A stretch of 64,000 nucleotides of DNA, taken from contig CM036245.1 of assembly GCA_020698575.1 (NCBI GenBank), positions 3,559,609 to 3,623,608 of the forward strand. Reading direction: 5' to 3'. Shown here one piece after another: positions 1 through 9,962 of the stretch. The notes under the pieces were generated by a model. That model ran no database searches and was not told where the DNA came from. It worked only from the letters and a program-made list of their open reading frames with translations. The translations under genes and the position numbers were made by a program. This stretch comes from Bostrychus sinensis (lineage: Eukaryota; Chordata; Actinopteri; Gobiiformes; Eleotridae). Each line of letters begins with the position of its first letter. Within the stretch, counting starts at the first letter, position 1.

Positions 1-1260
1 AAAACAGCTCTTGATAATGTAGCTCCATTAAAACAAAAGCTTGTTAGGCCGAATCAAATAGCACCATGGTTTAATGCTGAAGCACGTTCCCTTAAACAAG
101 CAACCTGTAAATTACAAAGGCTATGGCATCACGCCAGCTCAGAGCAGTCTCTGAATGCCTGGAAATATAGTCTTTTAAATTATAAAAAAATCTCTGCATG
201 AGGCCAAAACCAGATACTACTCAACTTTAATAGAAGAAAACAAAAACAACCCTAGGTTTGTGTTCAGCGCTGTAGCCAGGCGGTCACAGCTCAGTAGAAC
301 CCTGTATCCCTGTTACTCTCAGCTGTCAAAACTTTCTTACATTTTTAATAACAAAATTACAAGTATTAGAGACAAAATAAATGAAAATCTCCCTATCAGC
401 TCAGAGCTAAAGCTGTAAAAATGGAGGCCTCTATAAAACCATCTGTAACGTTAGACTGCTTCATCGCTGTAGACCAAGCTGAGATAACATCAGTCATTAT
501 GTCCTCCAAAACCTCAACTTGTCTTTTAGACCCAATTCCTACCAAACTTTTTAAAAAAACTCTTCCCCTAATTAATGAATCTATACTGAATATAATAAAC
601 ACCTCCCAAGGAACAGGTTATGTAGCACAGTCTTTTAAATATGCAGTTATTAAACCGCTTCTGAAAAAACCCAATCTAGATCCTGACACTTTAGTCAACT
701 ATAGACCACTATCAAACCTCCCTTTTATTTTATTTAGTTTAAATCCTACTTATCTGATAGGTACCAGTTTGTCAGTGTAAATGAACATTTCTCACAGTGC
801 AGTAAAGTTAGCTATGGAGTGCCACAAGGCTCAGTACTTGGACCCATTCTGTTCATGCTTTACATGCTGCCTTTAGGAAACAGAATCAGAAAACATGGCA
901 TTAATTTTCACTGTTACGCAAACAATACACAGTTGTATTTATCAATTAAACCTGATCAGAATGACTGCATAGAGAAACTTATCACCTGTGTGAGAGACAT
1001 AAAGACCTGGATGACAATTAATTATCTAGTCCTGACACATGTTGCCTGTCCATCCTGGGAGAGGATCTCTCCTTTAATATGGGCTCCATAAGGTTTCTTT
1101 TTTTTTTTCCCACAGCTGGTTGTTTTAGGAGTTTTTCCTTATTGAGAAGGAGGGTCTAAGGACAGGAGTGTCCTTTCTTTCTTAATTTTTTATTTATTTA
1201 TTTATTTATTTATTTTACCACAATTTTTACGTTTTATGCCTTGCGCTCTGCAATTATGTA
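1..1260 (+). mobile_element. L2-clade LINE, decayed 3' copy
   Basis: Broken reverse-transcriptase pieces run along the plus strand: a linker segment (about 1-220), a fragment with the LLKKPNLDPDTLVNYRPLS block (421-780) and a fragment with VPQGSVLGPILFMLYMLPLG (about 815-1091). The layout matches the better preserved copy at 15300-17310, and both share the 3' UTR with the 'aggagtttttccttaagagaagg'-like stretch. Between 740 and 800 a large part of the RT palm is deleted. The catalytic box that should read YADD reads YANN (about 915-926), so the copy is dead. The window cuts its 5' end. Clade by RT motifs is fairly certain; the exact family is not. Confidence 0.8.
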
Positions 1261-1482
1261 CAAGATGTCTGGAACCTAGAAACACAAAACACCCCTTCTA
1301 GCTTCCACTGTAAATTCTGTACATTCTGAGGGCTTATGGTCCCTTTATTCACAAAACAAACATTTGCACATTTCATTGTCTGCGTTGTAAGTAGTAAGTA
1401 TTAATGCACCTTTGACGGGGGATAGCCCCCCTCCTCCTTGTGTCCCACCCTGACCTTTTGTTCATGTGTACACTGCACACAG

Positions 1483-1730
1483 CTCTGTAGCAGATACAAT
1501 TGTCTATACTCTGATGTGAAACCCCATGTTTGCGGGGGGATGTTTTCAGTTCTGTATCAGATACAATGGACACATGTCTCTCAGGCTAGAGAAACTGTTG
1601 GAGGGTAAGCTTACAGTTCTGTATCAGATCTAACGGACACATGTACATTGTATTAGATACAACGGACACATGTCCTCAGGCTAAAGATCCTGTTGGAGGG
1701 TATGCTTACAGTTTTGTAGCAGATACACCC
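1483..1730 (+). repeat. Left terminal array with palindromic iterons
   Basis: The palindrome GTATCAGATAC or a near copy occurs at about 1488, 1554, 1621, 1650 and 1716. Most copies are followed by 'aacggacacatgtcc'-like sequence and then 'ctcaggctaaagatcctgtt'-like sequence. The stretch 1545-1630 is a direct repeat of 1615-1725. The inner part (about 1614-1728) matches the right end in inverted orientation with few differences. Such arrays could be transposase or replication-protein binding sites; that function is inferred. Confidence 0.75.
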
Positions 1731-1821
1731 CTCCCTACCCCTAAGGGAGGAAGGGGGGCAGGCAGAAATGTAGGTGGGTTTTGACAATTCTTCCAATATG
1801 GATGTGTTTTATTTTCGAGTT

Positions 1822-1832
1822 CTATATATATG
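1822..1832 (+). promoter_or_regulatory. TATA box for left-end gene
   Basis: The sequence ctatatatatgg lies about 85-95 bases before the ATG at 1917 and just inside the left terminal array. The right-end gene has a TATA box at a similar distance (11554-11563). The match is visible; promoter use is inferred. Confidence 0.5.
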
Positions 1833-1916
1833 GAGGGTTGTGTTCATCTAGTCACAGCATTTTTTTATACATCTGTATTTTTGTTGATTTTTTCACCGTT
1901 TTTATTATCCTAAGTC

Positions 1917-2504
1917 ATGGAGAGCTGTCCCTCTAACACTCCTGCTGGCGCTGACGATATAGGTAATACAGCTTACCATGTTGTTGATGCTAATGCTCGC
2001 CCTCATAAGGCCAGAAGACATGTAGAAACACAGTTAGAGGAGACATATGAGAGCACGCTCACAGGTGTAAATGAGTATGTTTATACAGTTAAATACTGGG
2101 ATGGGAAGGTTTTTTTGGGTGGTGCCACGGGAGAGTCTGATCCATGGGGGCTGGAGGCAATACATGGCTTGTCTATACGTGACTGGGAAAGGTTTTGTTC
2201 CAGCATCTGCCCTGATCTCAACGAGCCTGGGATTTCTAACATGGTGTATGTGGCTCAGTGGTCAAGTCCCACGAGCCCTACACTGTACCGTGTTGAGGCA
2301 GATCGCTTTAATCAGACCGGCTCCCATTTTATTTGCATTACATGGTGTGAGGATATAGAGGGTCTGGTTAGATCCAGAGGGTGTGGAGACTGGCGGTTAC
2401 ATCCATACCCCCTCACATTGGATGAGTGCCTTATAGTGGCTTATAAGGGTGTTAGGACACGCCTTGTATTTGATGATACATCGTCTGATGTGGGAGAATA
2501 CTGA
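1917..2504 (+). CDS. Orphan protein of the TIR element, C-terminus cut by Tc1
   Basis: An open frame of 195 residues starts MESCPSNTPAGADD. I do not recognise it. It is rich in aromatic and acidic residues (e.g. VNEYVYTVKYWDGKVF around residue 51, GDWRLHPYPLT around 157) and has no signal peptide, membrane segment or zinc-binding motif. The last residues and the stop fall at the junction with the Tc1 copy (about 2498-2504), so the natural C-terminus has probably been lost. A TATA box about 90 bases upstream and a position just inside the terminal repeat suggest it is an end-proximal gene of the element. Function unknown. Confidence 0.55.
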   Translation: MESCPSNTPAGADDIGNTAYHVVDANARPHKARRHVETQLEETYESTLTGVNEYVYTVKYWDGKVFLGGATGESDPWGLEAIHGLSIRDWERFCSSICPDLNEPGISNMVYVAQWSSPTSPTLYRVEADRFNQTGSHFICITWCEDIEGLVRSRGCGDWRLHPYPLTLDECLIVAYKGVRTRLVFDDTSSDVGEY

Positions 2505-3458
2505 ATCAGTTAGCCTTTTCACCTGCTGAGGATCAACCGACTTTGCTGCTACAACGACTGCATCCCAGACAGTATCCAGACTACTGTACTGTTTTCCTTC
2601 AGCATACACAACACGTTTGAGTACAGCCCAAAGATTTTCAATGGGGTTTAAATCAGGAGAGTTCAGTGGACAACACATTAGGTGATCATCTTTAATGCCT
2701 TTCTGTGCTAGCCATGCAGTGGTGTAGTGTGAGGCATGTGAAGGAGCGTTGTCCTGCATGAATATCATCTTTTTCTTGAAAGCTGCAGGTTTCTTCTTGT
2801 ACCACTGCTTGAACAGGGTGCTCTCAAGGAACTTGCAGTAATTCTCTGAGTTGATTTTCACACCCTGCTCTACTCTGAAGGGGCCAACAATCTCACTGTT
2901 GATGATTCCTGCCCATACCATGATTCCTCCACTACCTTGCTGCCTTCTGAACCTGCTTGGGGCATCCTGTTCTTGAGCTATCCAACCTCGAGCCCACCCA
3001 TCTGGACCATCTAATGTTACTCTCATCTCATCCGTCCACAATACTGTGCTAAAATCCATCTTCATGTATTTTTGGGCCCATTGCAGACGTTTTGCTTGGT
3101 GTTCCTTTTTCAGAGGGGGCTGGGTTTGTGCTTTTTTCACCTTAGAAACATCACAAAGTACACTGCATCTTGTACTACGAGGTACACCTGGTAAGCCACA
3201 ATTGGTAAAAATGGCAGAACTGGTCTGTAGAGGTTTTCTCTTGACTTCTCGCCTTATTCTGCGATCCTTCTCACTCAGCTTCCATCTTTTCTTCTCAACT
3301 CTTTTCTTCCGTCCCTTCTGTGAACTGTTAACAGAGCGCCTTACAGTCCTCCAGTTTCTGTTCAGATCTTTTGCAATTTCTCTTATACTGAGTCCTTCAG
3401 CCAAAAGTTTCACTATTTTATCCTTTTCAGTAGAAGTTAACACCTTTTTCCAACCCAT
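2397..3458 (-). CDS. Tc1-like DDE transposase, chimeric C-terminus
   Basis: The frame has 353 residues; Tc1 transposases usually have about 340. The N-terminus has paired helix-turn-helix regions (e.g. GLSIREIAKDLNRNWRTVRR). The catalytic triad is present: D in LWTDEMRV, D in FMQDNAPSHAS and E in SPDLNPIENLW (spacing of the DD34E type). The enzyme would cut and paste DNA at TA sites. The family-like part ends near LTDSVFS (about 2500). The last 34 or so residues are antisense to the host element's orphan gene, so the true C-terminus and the far terminal repeat are missing. The catalytic core looks intact, but the copy could not move without its second end. Confidence 0.85.
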   Translation of the reverse strand: MGWKKVLTSTEKDKIVKLLAEGLSIREIAKDLNRNWRTVRRSVNSSQKGRKKRVEKKRWKLSEKDRRIRREVKRKPLQTSSAIFTNCGLPGVPRSTRCSVLCDVSKVKKAQTQPPLKKEHQAKRLQWAQKYMKMDFSTVLWTDEMRVTLDGPDGWARGWIAQEQDAPSRFRRQQGSGGIMVWAGIINSEIVGPFRVEQGVKINSENYCKFLESTLFKQWYKKKPAAFKKKMIFMQDNAPSHASHYTTAWLAQKGIKDDHLMCCPLNSPDLNPIENLWAVLKRVVYAEGKQYSSLDTVWDAVVVAAKSVDPQQVKRLTDSVFSHIRRCIIKYKACPNTLISHYKALIQCEGVWM

Positions 3459-3668
3459 ATTAGTGTTCAGTCACCAGTACCTAATGATTCTGCACAGGTA
3501 CAAGTGACAACTTTGAGTTATCACACTTGCTAGTAGGTTGACAACGAGGTCAATCAGCCGGAACAGTCATGTTACACCTGTGAACAATCTAGACTGCCTC
3601 ACCAATTTAAATAGGTGGCTACAGCAAGGTAAGAGCACAAGACATGGGGTACCTAATAATTCTGCACA
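2498..3668 (-). mobile_element. Tc1/mariner transposon, one end missing
   Basis: The right end shows the IR/DR arrangement: 'gtacctaatgattctgcaca' at about 3477-3496 and 'gtacctaataattctgcaca' at 3649-3668, roughly 170 bases apart, flanking AT-rich sequence. The transposase reads leftward. No matching repeat exists near 2498, where sequence switches directly to the orphan gene of the host element. The copy therefore lost its left end in a deletion that also removed host-element DNA between the orphan gene and the ATPase. Confidence 0.8.
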
Positions 3669-3982
3669 AACTGTATATTATTACTAGCATCATTCATTAA
3701 ATCATCTGTAATGAGTAAATTATTTTTGTCTGTGGGGAGCAATGTGTCATCACACAGAGACTCTGGGTGCCCATTTACAAAGTTGATATCCCTTACATGT
3801 AGGAGTTGGTCATAGGCTGAATAAATGTAAACAATATTATCACTGTTATGTGAAATAACGCTTGCTGCATTTTCAGTGAAATCCTTGACAAAAACTGTTT
3901 TACCACAATTAGAAGGTCCACTAACCACAAGGCTAAATGGGTGTTGGAGCCTCCCATCAAATTTATCCATTGTAATATCCAT
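3653..3982 (-). pseudogene. P-loop ATPase of the TIR element, truncated
   Basis: The fragment has 109 residues. Walker A is GPSNCGKT (residues 22-29, about 3896-3919) after a hydrophobic strand (FSLVV). A Walker B-like strand ends LLITDD (about residues 89-94). This arrangement fits small ATPases carried by Polinton/adintovirus-like elements, where the family is tied to genome packaging; that role is family knowledge and the match is by motif only. The last residues (FVQNY) come from the Tc1 terminal repeat that begins at 3668, so the C-terminal half is gone. Its start overlaps the end of the polymerase fragment by about 20 bases, as in a compact gene cluster. Confidence 0.6.
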
Positions 3983-5590
3983 AAGGAAGTGTAATATAAT
4001 CAGGCAATAATCTGTTTGTTGTTATACACAACTTGTAATTTTTCACAACTGTTTCATTTTTTAAGTGAAGCTTTTTCATATCACGCTTGATGGTGTCAGA
4101 TACAGCCGTCAAATGTATCTGTGTGGTCCTATTGGCCACAAAGGATTGTACCAAGTCTTTCAACAAATCATGGGTGACAGTCTTATCATTCACAGGGTTG
4201 AGTGTCACCCCTTTACACTAAACTACAGCTCCACCTCAGAGCTCCAATCATTTAGTTCATCCGTTAGATCACACAGATAGGGTCCCATGGGAGGGATCCA
4301 CTCTCCAGATCTGGATGTAAACACAACTGAATCTGTGTCACAGTATAACACTCGCTGCTGCAAACTGTCTAAAAGGTCGTAAAGCATGAGTCTGGCATAT
4401 GCAGTTGTCATAGCACCAACAAACACATTGACATCCCTTGCCTTGCACCCCACACCCTCAGGATGACATCACTGAACCATGGCGGCATCATCGGTGATGA
4501 AACAGAACTGCTTCACATCATAATGGTCACTGTACATTAATTATGGGAATCTGGAAGGGTCAGATATGAATTCTACCAGTGGCAATGAGGACTTAGAGGC
4601 CAGCTTTCCCCACAAGCAGTTTAAAATATACTTGTTTATTTGCTGCACAGCCTTATTGATATATGTTTTAGCTGGACCCAGTCTTATCCCTTCCCTTTGG
4701 TAATAATCGGCAATGTATTTTTGCTGATCCTCGGGGTTTTTCACATGTGCTTTTCACATAGTCCTTAAACAAGGCACCTGTCTGATTGGGAAATTGCCAG
4801 ACTTCAGAAATAGACACAATGCGATAACCTTTCTCAATAGCTTTTTGAACCTCAAATGTCACCCATGTACCAGACAATTGTCTGTCAACATCACTGTGTC
4901 CACAGGTTTGTCTGTCAACATCATTGTGTCCACAGGTTTAACACTTCGGCAAATGTACGACACAGAGGAGACATGAGCTTGTTGAGGCATGTGAAAGGCA
5001 GAACAGGATGAAACAAACCTCTAGGGGGTAGTACAACACACTTAATAAGTCCAAAATAATTCTCAAGCTCGTCAAAGTTTTTGAGAATTATTTGAGGGTA
5101 GCCCACAGGGCATTCTGGACTGCACTGTGGGGTAGAGACTGGTAAAATCATAATCATGTATTTTCTCACCATCCGCTGCCTTGTGGTACAGTTTCATAGC
5201 ATTTGTGCTTCTGCCAAAGAGTGCGTTTCTGGTGGTAAGGCGTTCAGGCTTCTCATATGTGCTCATAAACTGTATAACAGATATAACTGTATAACAGATC
5301 ACCACCACCCCCATTTTGTACACTGTCTCCAAGGCATCATCCTTTGCCATAAAGTGACAGTACAGCTCACTGTAGGGTGTTTTAGATAGAGGACTGCCAC
5401 TGCATAGACACATCGGAATATGCCTTGTTCTGCCGTATGTATGCTCCATCATAGGTGAGTGCAAGTGTGTTTGCAGGCAGAAAGAGCATCTTAAACACTC
5501 CCATACAGCTGGATGGCAGAGTCACGAATGTAAAGGGGTCGAGCTGTCCTGAACTGACATAGAAGCATGGGCAGCATGCGCTAGACATAA
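3963..5590 (-). pseudogene. Family-B DNA polymerase (DNA_pol_B_2 type), broken
   Basis: Collinear minus-strand fragments in shifting frames carry the polymerase signatures in order: a piece with LTYDGAYIRQNKAYSDV (about 5382-5588), motif A as DYDFTSLYPTVQ (about 5120-5155), a conserved block with YFGLIKCVVLPPRGLFHPVL (4921-5172), motif B as KYILNCLWGK (about 4598-4627) and motif C as YCDTDS (about 4328-4345). At least four frame breaks separate them. The exonuclease N-terminus is absent; a good acceptor (tttctctttatgtctag) just before the first piece suggests an upstream exon. This type of PolB copies linear elements with protein-primed ends. It is non-functional here. Confidence 0.8.
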
Positions 5591-5691
5591 AGAGAAATAC
5601 AAGTTACCATCTCCCTCGATATTTTCCGGATTGTATAAAAAAACTTGTTCTTTTTTTTAACAGTATTTTGTTGTATGGAATTTTGCCCAGT

Positions 5692-6348
5692 TTAAGCTCC
5701 CCCTCTATAGTTCTGAGCTATTGATACTACAAATTCCAATTCATCATCTGTCTTAGATGTGTCGTTACTTTGTAGAACTTGGACGACCTCACTGAGAAAA
5801 AGATCTGTGTTATAATTATTATTAGAATCTAATAAGGCCTGCACGTTGCTGAATAAAGGCGGTCCTTGTGAAACTATATTCAATACACTACCAGGCTGCG
5901 AGACTTCAAGCGATCTGTCAATAACACCTGTAAGTGAGCCTTGAAACAGCTGGAAGCTGGAAACATCAATATCTCTGAAATCAATGCACTGGCGCAGCTC
6001 GAGACCATTGAAAGCTAGGATATGGCGAAGATTTACCCCACCAGACCCTCTTTGCGTAGACCCATCTGGTGCATTTTGCATTTCAGACTTATTACTAGCA
6101 ATAGACTCATTTGCATATGTAGCAGCAGCAGAAGTAGAGACAACAGCAGGTATATGAGAAGGACAAGTATAAGGCTGGCATGTCACATCAGATGTGCTAT
6201 CACCATCTAACCCACCAGACTTCATTAGATAGACCAGTAGGGGCAATATCAACCATAGTACCAGTAAAGGTGTGCCATCACATAAATGTTCAGAAGAGCT
6301 ACATGAGCTACGGTCAGAATCATCATTATCATCTGTGGAAAAAAACAT
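5692..6348 (-). CDS. Unknown Ser/Asp-rich protein with one hydrophobic segment
   Basis: The open frame has 218 residues. An acidic serine-rich start (DDNDDSDRSSCSSSEH) is followed by a strongly hydrophobic stretch (PLLVLWLILPLLVYLM, residues about 28-43) and a longer polar region ending SIAQNYRGGA. It could be a membrane-anchored structural protein of the element, but I recognise no family. The first codons may be non-coding: 'tttttttccacag' directly before residue 6 is an excellent splice acceptor on this strand, so the coding exon may start there, with an upstream exon in 6380-6500. It lies upstream of the polymerase on the same strand. Confidence 0.4.
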   Translation of the reverse strand: MFFSTDDNDDSDRSSCSSSEHLCDGTPLLVLWLILPLLVYLMKSGGLDGDSTSDVTCQPYTCPSHIPAVVSTSAAATYANESIASNKSEMQNAPDGSTQRGSGGVNLRHILAFNGLELRQCIDFRDIDVSSFQLFQGSLTGVIDRSLEVSQPGSVLNIVSQGPPLFSNVQALLDSNNNYNTDLFLSEVVQVLQSNDTSKTDDELEFVVSIAQNYRGGA

Positions 6349-6379
6349 CTGGCCATCTCCTCAATCTCAGCAAGAATAC

Positions 6380-6500
6380 CACTCACATTCATAACAACAT
6401 AATCATTATAATTGTTAACATTACACAGCCCTGTCATACTATACATCTCAAATGTCTTATCGATCTCTGCTAGAATGTCACTCACATTCATATCATTCAT
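6380..6500 (-). other. Short duplicated coding-like segment with GTGAGT donors
   Basis: On the minus strand two copies of a segment translating as MNVS(D/G)ILAEI lie about 100 bases apart. Each contains atgaatgtgagt, where GTGAGT is a strong splice-donor match, and the acceptor before the 218-residue frame follows about 50 bases later. It may be a small upstream exon that was duplicated. The reading frame across the junction is not settled. Confidence 0.3.
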
Positions 6501-6643
6501 ATCATCAGCATCATCATCATCATTGTTATTATTAATAATAGCAATGATATAATTTATTAATTAATTACTTAATTAATTATTAAAAATTGTGTGTAAACAC
6601 TGAATTAAATGACTAATAGGGTTTTCTATATATCATACAATCC

Positions 6644-6652
6644 AAGATGGCG
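6644..6652 (+). promoter_or_regulatory. YY1-like site at the LINE 5' end
   Basis: AAGATGGCG matches the core of the YY1 motif (AANATGGCG) at the very start of the L2 copy. In other LINEs a YY1 site near the first base helps position transcription start. Here the ATG within the motif also begins the 5' reading frame. The match is seen; the function is inferred. Confidence 0.4.
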
Positions 6653-7357
6653 CCGTTGTGTTGGGTCCGCCGTCGTGTGCTATCGATTTTGATGTTAGCT
6701 CTGTTTGTCCTTAACGATGTGTCATCTTTACTCGTGTATGATCGTCTGACACTGTTAAATATCCGTGACTCCATGAACAATTTGCCTGATTGTGCTAAAA
6801 ACAGCCATTCTAAATTGCCACCACCTCTCACAGCGTCTGTAGCCTATCTACGGCGTCCTGTCTGCATGTTGCCTCGCAACAAGAAACACAGGAGACGTGG
6901 AAAGAGAGGAGGAGTCCGTGTCAGAATCAGAGCTTACCTGGCTTCTTCGAGTGGGAACGATCTGGGTTGTTTCATGAATGAAATACCCATGGAATATGGG
7001 ATCTCTGAACTGTGCCACTCTCTGGTGCACTGTTACCGGTGGCTCCAACTGGCTATCCCAGACACCGGGTCTCCGTTTCCATGTCGCCACCCTGCGAGGA
7101 TCCAACAGCGGGGCTGCGTGAAAGGGAATCTCCGCCCGCTGTGCCATGCTGTTCAGCAGCCTGTCAGCTATAAGTCCGTTCGTGCAGCCTTGTTGAACAC
7201 TCGGTCGCTCACAAATAAGACCTTTGTATTGAACGACTTTATTTCCACCCACGACTTGGATTTCCTCTTGCTCATGGAGACCTGGCTTAAACCAGGTGAT
7301 AACAGTGCTTTTTCCGAGCTCCTCCCCCCTGGTTTTTCCTTCAAGAGCACGCCATGA
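6647..7357 (+). pseudogene. L2 5' frame: basic leader plus start of APE endonuclease
   Basis: The frame has 236 residues starting MAPLCWVRRRVL at the LINE 5' end. A basic stretch (KKHRRRGKRGG, about residues 79-89) may bind nucleic acid. From about residue 180 the sequence is the N-terminus of an apurinic-type endonuclease (AALLNTRSLTNK, then METWLKPGD with the catalytic Glu). The frame stops at 7357 in mid-domain. The remaining endonuclease continues in another frame from about 7490, so at least two small indels near 7350 and 7480 break one original coding sequence. Confidence 0.7.
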
Positions 7358-9962
7358 CGGTGCAGCCGCGGAGGAGGCGTGGCTTCAGTATTCAATCAGA
7401 ACTTCATGTGTCGCTCTCTGTCATGTAAAAGCTATTGCAGCTTTGAAATACAGTTATTTTTGGTACAATTCTCATGTCCTGTGCCGTCCACCCAAATACA
7501 ATAAGGATTTTATTCCAGAGTTTTCGGATTTACTTGCTGAAATAATACCAAAATTTGACAGTTTTCTCATTTGTGGGGATTTCAATATCCATGTTTGCTG
7601 TCCGTCCAGCCAATTGGCCAATGAGTTTCAAGGCCTTTTATCCTCGTTTGACCTGACGCAATCAGTGAATGCCCCCACACACCAGCATGGTCACACACTG
7701 GACCTCATTATCTCCCATGGCCTTCCAGTATCCATCTCAGAAATATGTGACACTTGTATCTCTGACCATCTCCCTGTCATATTTGAATTCACAGTTCCTC
7801 TTCCTGCAGCTAAATCTCCTACTCCAGCGTGTCGTCGTCGCACCATCACGTCCACCACAGCTGGAGAATTCACGTCTGCCTTCATTTGTTATGAACTTTA
7901 TACTCAGGATGAGCTTGCCTCCTGTCTATGCCCTGAGGAGTTTATCTCATTGTTCCATTCCACCTGCTCAGGGATTTTAGACTCCATCACACCTCTCAAG
8001 CTCAGATCCACCAAACCCAAACCAGACCCTTGGCTGAATGACACCACCCGCGCCCTTAGGCGGCGCTGCAGACAGGCCGAGCACAGGTGGAAGAAAGATA
8101 ACCTGCATGTGTCGCTCGGTATACTGAGAGACTGCTTCTCTGATTATCAAAATGCTGTCAGGGAAGCTAAATGTCAATATCTGTCCAATGTCATTTCTTC
8201 CAGTAGCAACCGTCCTCAGGTTTTATTTAACACAATCCAGTCTGTTACAAATCCTTCCAATAATGTTCTGAAAAATGTGTCAAATTCAACTTGTGATGAG
8301 TTCCTCCATTACTTTGTTGACAAAGTTGCCTCTGTTAGACAGAGTATTAACAATGTAATGTCTAATGTCCTTGACATGCATTTTTCTGCTGTGCCCTCTG
8401 TTGTGTTTGATGTGTTTGAGCCAGTGTCACTCTCTTTCCTCTCTGAGGTGGTCCAGGGGTTGAGACCAACCAGCTGCCCACTGGACATTATTCCATCCAC
8501 ACTGCTCAAACAAGTTTTTAAGACAATCGGGCCATGTCTCCTCTCTTTTATCAACAACTGCCTGAGGTTAGGGTCTGTCCCAACCGTTTTTAAGCATGCT
8601 GTGGTTAGGCCACTTCTTAAGAAGCCAAATCTTGACCCTGCTGTTCTGTCAAACTTCAGACCTGTCTCCCATTTGCCCTTCCTTTCTAAGAGCTTAGACA
8701 AAATAGCTTTCACTCAGTTGCTTTTATTTTTGGAAAATAATCATATTTACAAAAAATTTCAATCTGGTTTCAGAACTCGTCACAGCACTGAGTCTGCACT
8801 GCTGAAGGTACAAAATGACATTCTCCTGTCCCTCGACAATAAAAAACCTGTGCTGTTGGTGATGCTCGACCTCACTGCAGCATTTGATACTGTCAACCAC
8901 TCCATCCTCCTGACCCGTTTGGCTCAACAGGTCGGCCTTCAGGGACCTGTGCTGCAGTGGTTCAGATCCTATCTTACAGATAGAAGTTTTTCTGTTAGGA
9001 TTGGTGACCTCTCCTCCTCAGCTCCGCTCACCTCTGGTGTGCCTCAGGGTTCCATTCTTGGCCCCGTCCTCTTCTCTCTGTACATGTTGCCACTGGGGTC
9101 AGTATTTTCAAACCACAATGTCTCTTTTCATCTATATGCAGATGACATTCAAATCTATCTGCCCATCATGCCAAACTCGCCGAACTCACTTAAATCCATT
9201 CACAAATGTCTAGGTGACATTAAGTTTTGGCTGTCAGAGAATTTTCTGTGTCTGAATGAGAGCAAGACTGAATACATCCTTTTCAGCTCCTCCAACTCAC
9301 TCAGTGTAGCTCCTGGTCTTGCTGCACTGGTCCCCAATGTTAACCATGTGGTTAAGAATCTGGGGGTGAGGTTGGACAGTAAGCTGAAACTAGACAAGCA
9401 AGTAAATTCTGTTGTTAAAGCTAGCTTTTTTCAACTCCGCCTCCTGCATAAAGTCAAGCAATTTTTGAGCCGCAGCGATCTTGAAAAAGCCCTCCATGCC
9501 TTCATTAGTTCCCGGTTAGACTCCTGTAATGCTCTCTACGTTGGAGTTAACCAGGCCTCTCTGCACCGTCTTCAACTTGTGCAAAATGCTGCTGCCCGCC
9601 TCCTTACCAACACTCGGAAACACGACCACATCTCACCCATCCTCAGCTCTCTCCACTGGCTCCCAGTTCAGTTCAGAATTCAGTTTAAGCTTCTGTTGTT
9701 TGTTTTTAATGCAATTAATGGCTATACACCTGTGTATTTATGTGAGATTTTAAGCTTTTGTCAACCCAGCAGGGCCCTGCGTTCTGCTGGACGACATCTG
9801 CTTGTAGTCCCACGCTCCAGGTGTAAACAGTATCGCTCTTTTGCCGTGGCAGGTCCTAAACTCTGGAACACTTTACCTATTGAGTTGCGTACCATCACAG
9901 ACCTGACTCTGTTTAAGGCCAAACTTAAAACCTATTTGTACAGGCTGGCCTTCAACACGTAG
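7296..9962 (+). CDS. L2 LINE endonuclease (C-part) and reverse transcriptase
   Basis: The open frame has 888 residues. The first 60 or so are out of the native frame. After CRPPKYNKDF it holds the rest of the APE domain (LICGDFNIH near residue 92, CISDHLPVIFEF near 155). The reverse transcriptase follows, with LLKKPNLDPAVLSNFRPVS, FQSGFRTRHSTESALL, VMLDLTAAFDTVNH (motif A), GVPQGSILGPVLF and catalytic YADD in HLYADDIQIYL. The end KAKLKTYLYRLAFNT is the usual L2 C-terminus. It would nick target DNA and copy the LINE RNA in place. The RT part has no stop or obvious catalytic defect; only the endonuclease join is broken. Confidence 0.9.
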   Translation: MITVLFPSSSPLVFPSRARHDGAAAEEAWLQYSIRTSCVALCHVKAIAALKYSYFWYNSHVLCRPPKYNKDFIPEFSDLLAEIIPKFDSFLICGDFNIHVCCPSSQLANEFQGLLSSFDLTQSVNAPTHQHGHTLDLIISHGLPVSISEICDTCISDHLPVIFEFTVPLPAAKSPTPACRRRTITSTTAGEFTSAFICYELYTQDELASCLCPEEFISLFHSTCSGILDSITPLKLRSTKPKPDPWLNDTTRALRRRCRQAEHRWKKDNLHVSLGILRDCFSDYQNAVREAKCQYLSNVISSSSNRPQVLFNTIQSVTNPSNNVLKNVSNSTCDEFLHYFVDKVASVRQSINNVMSNVLDMHFSAVPSVVFDVFEPVSLSFLSEVVQGLRPTSCPLDIIPSTLLKQVFKTIGPCLLSFINNCLRLGSVPTVFKHAVVRPLLKKPNLDPAVLSNFRPVSHLPFLSKSLDKIAFTQLLLFLENNHIYKKFQSGFRTRHSTESALLKVQNDILLSLDNKKPVLLVMLDLTAAFDTVNHSILLTRLAQQVGLQGPVLQWFRSYLTDRSFSVRIGDLSSSAPLTSGVPQGSILGPVLFSLYMLPLGSVFSNHNVSFHLYADDIQIYLPIMPNSPNSLKSIHKCLGDIKFWLSENFLCLNESKTEYILFSSSNSLSVAPGLAALVPNVNHVVKNLGVRLDSKLKLDKQVNSVVKASFFQLRLLHKVKQFLSRSDLEKALHAFISSRLDSCNALYVGVNQASLHRLQLVQNAAARLLTNTRKHDHISPILSSLHWLPVQFRIQFKLLLFVFNAINGYTPVYLCEILSFCQPSRALRSAGRHLLVVPRSRCKQYRSFAVAGPKLWNTLPIELRTITDLTLFKAKLKTYLYRLAFNT

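Noticed and set aside
1640..1680. p53 response element in the ggacacatgtcc repeats
   Set aside because: The half-site has a mismatch and no properly spaced second half; more likely an element-specific box.
3046..3507. Plus-strand 153-residue frame
   Set aside because: Antisense shadow of the Tc1 transposase.
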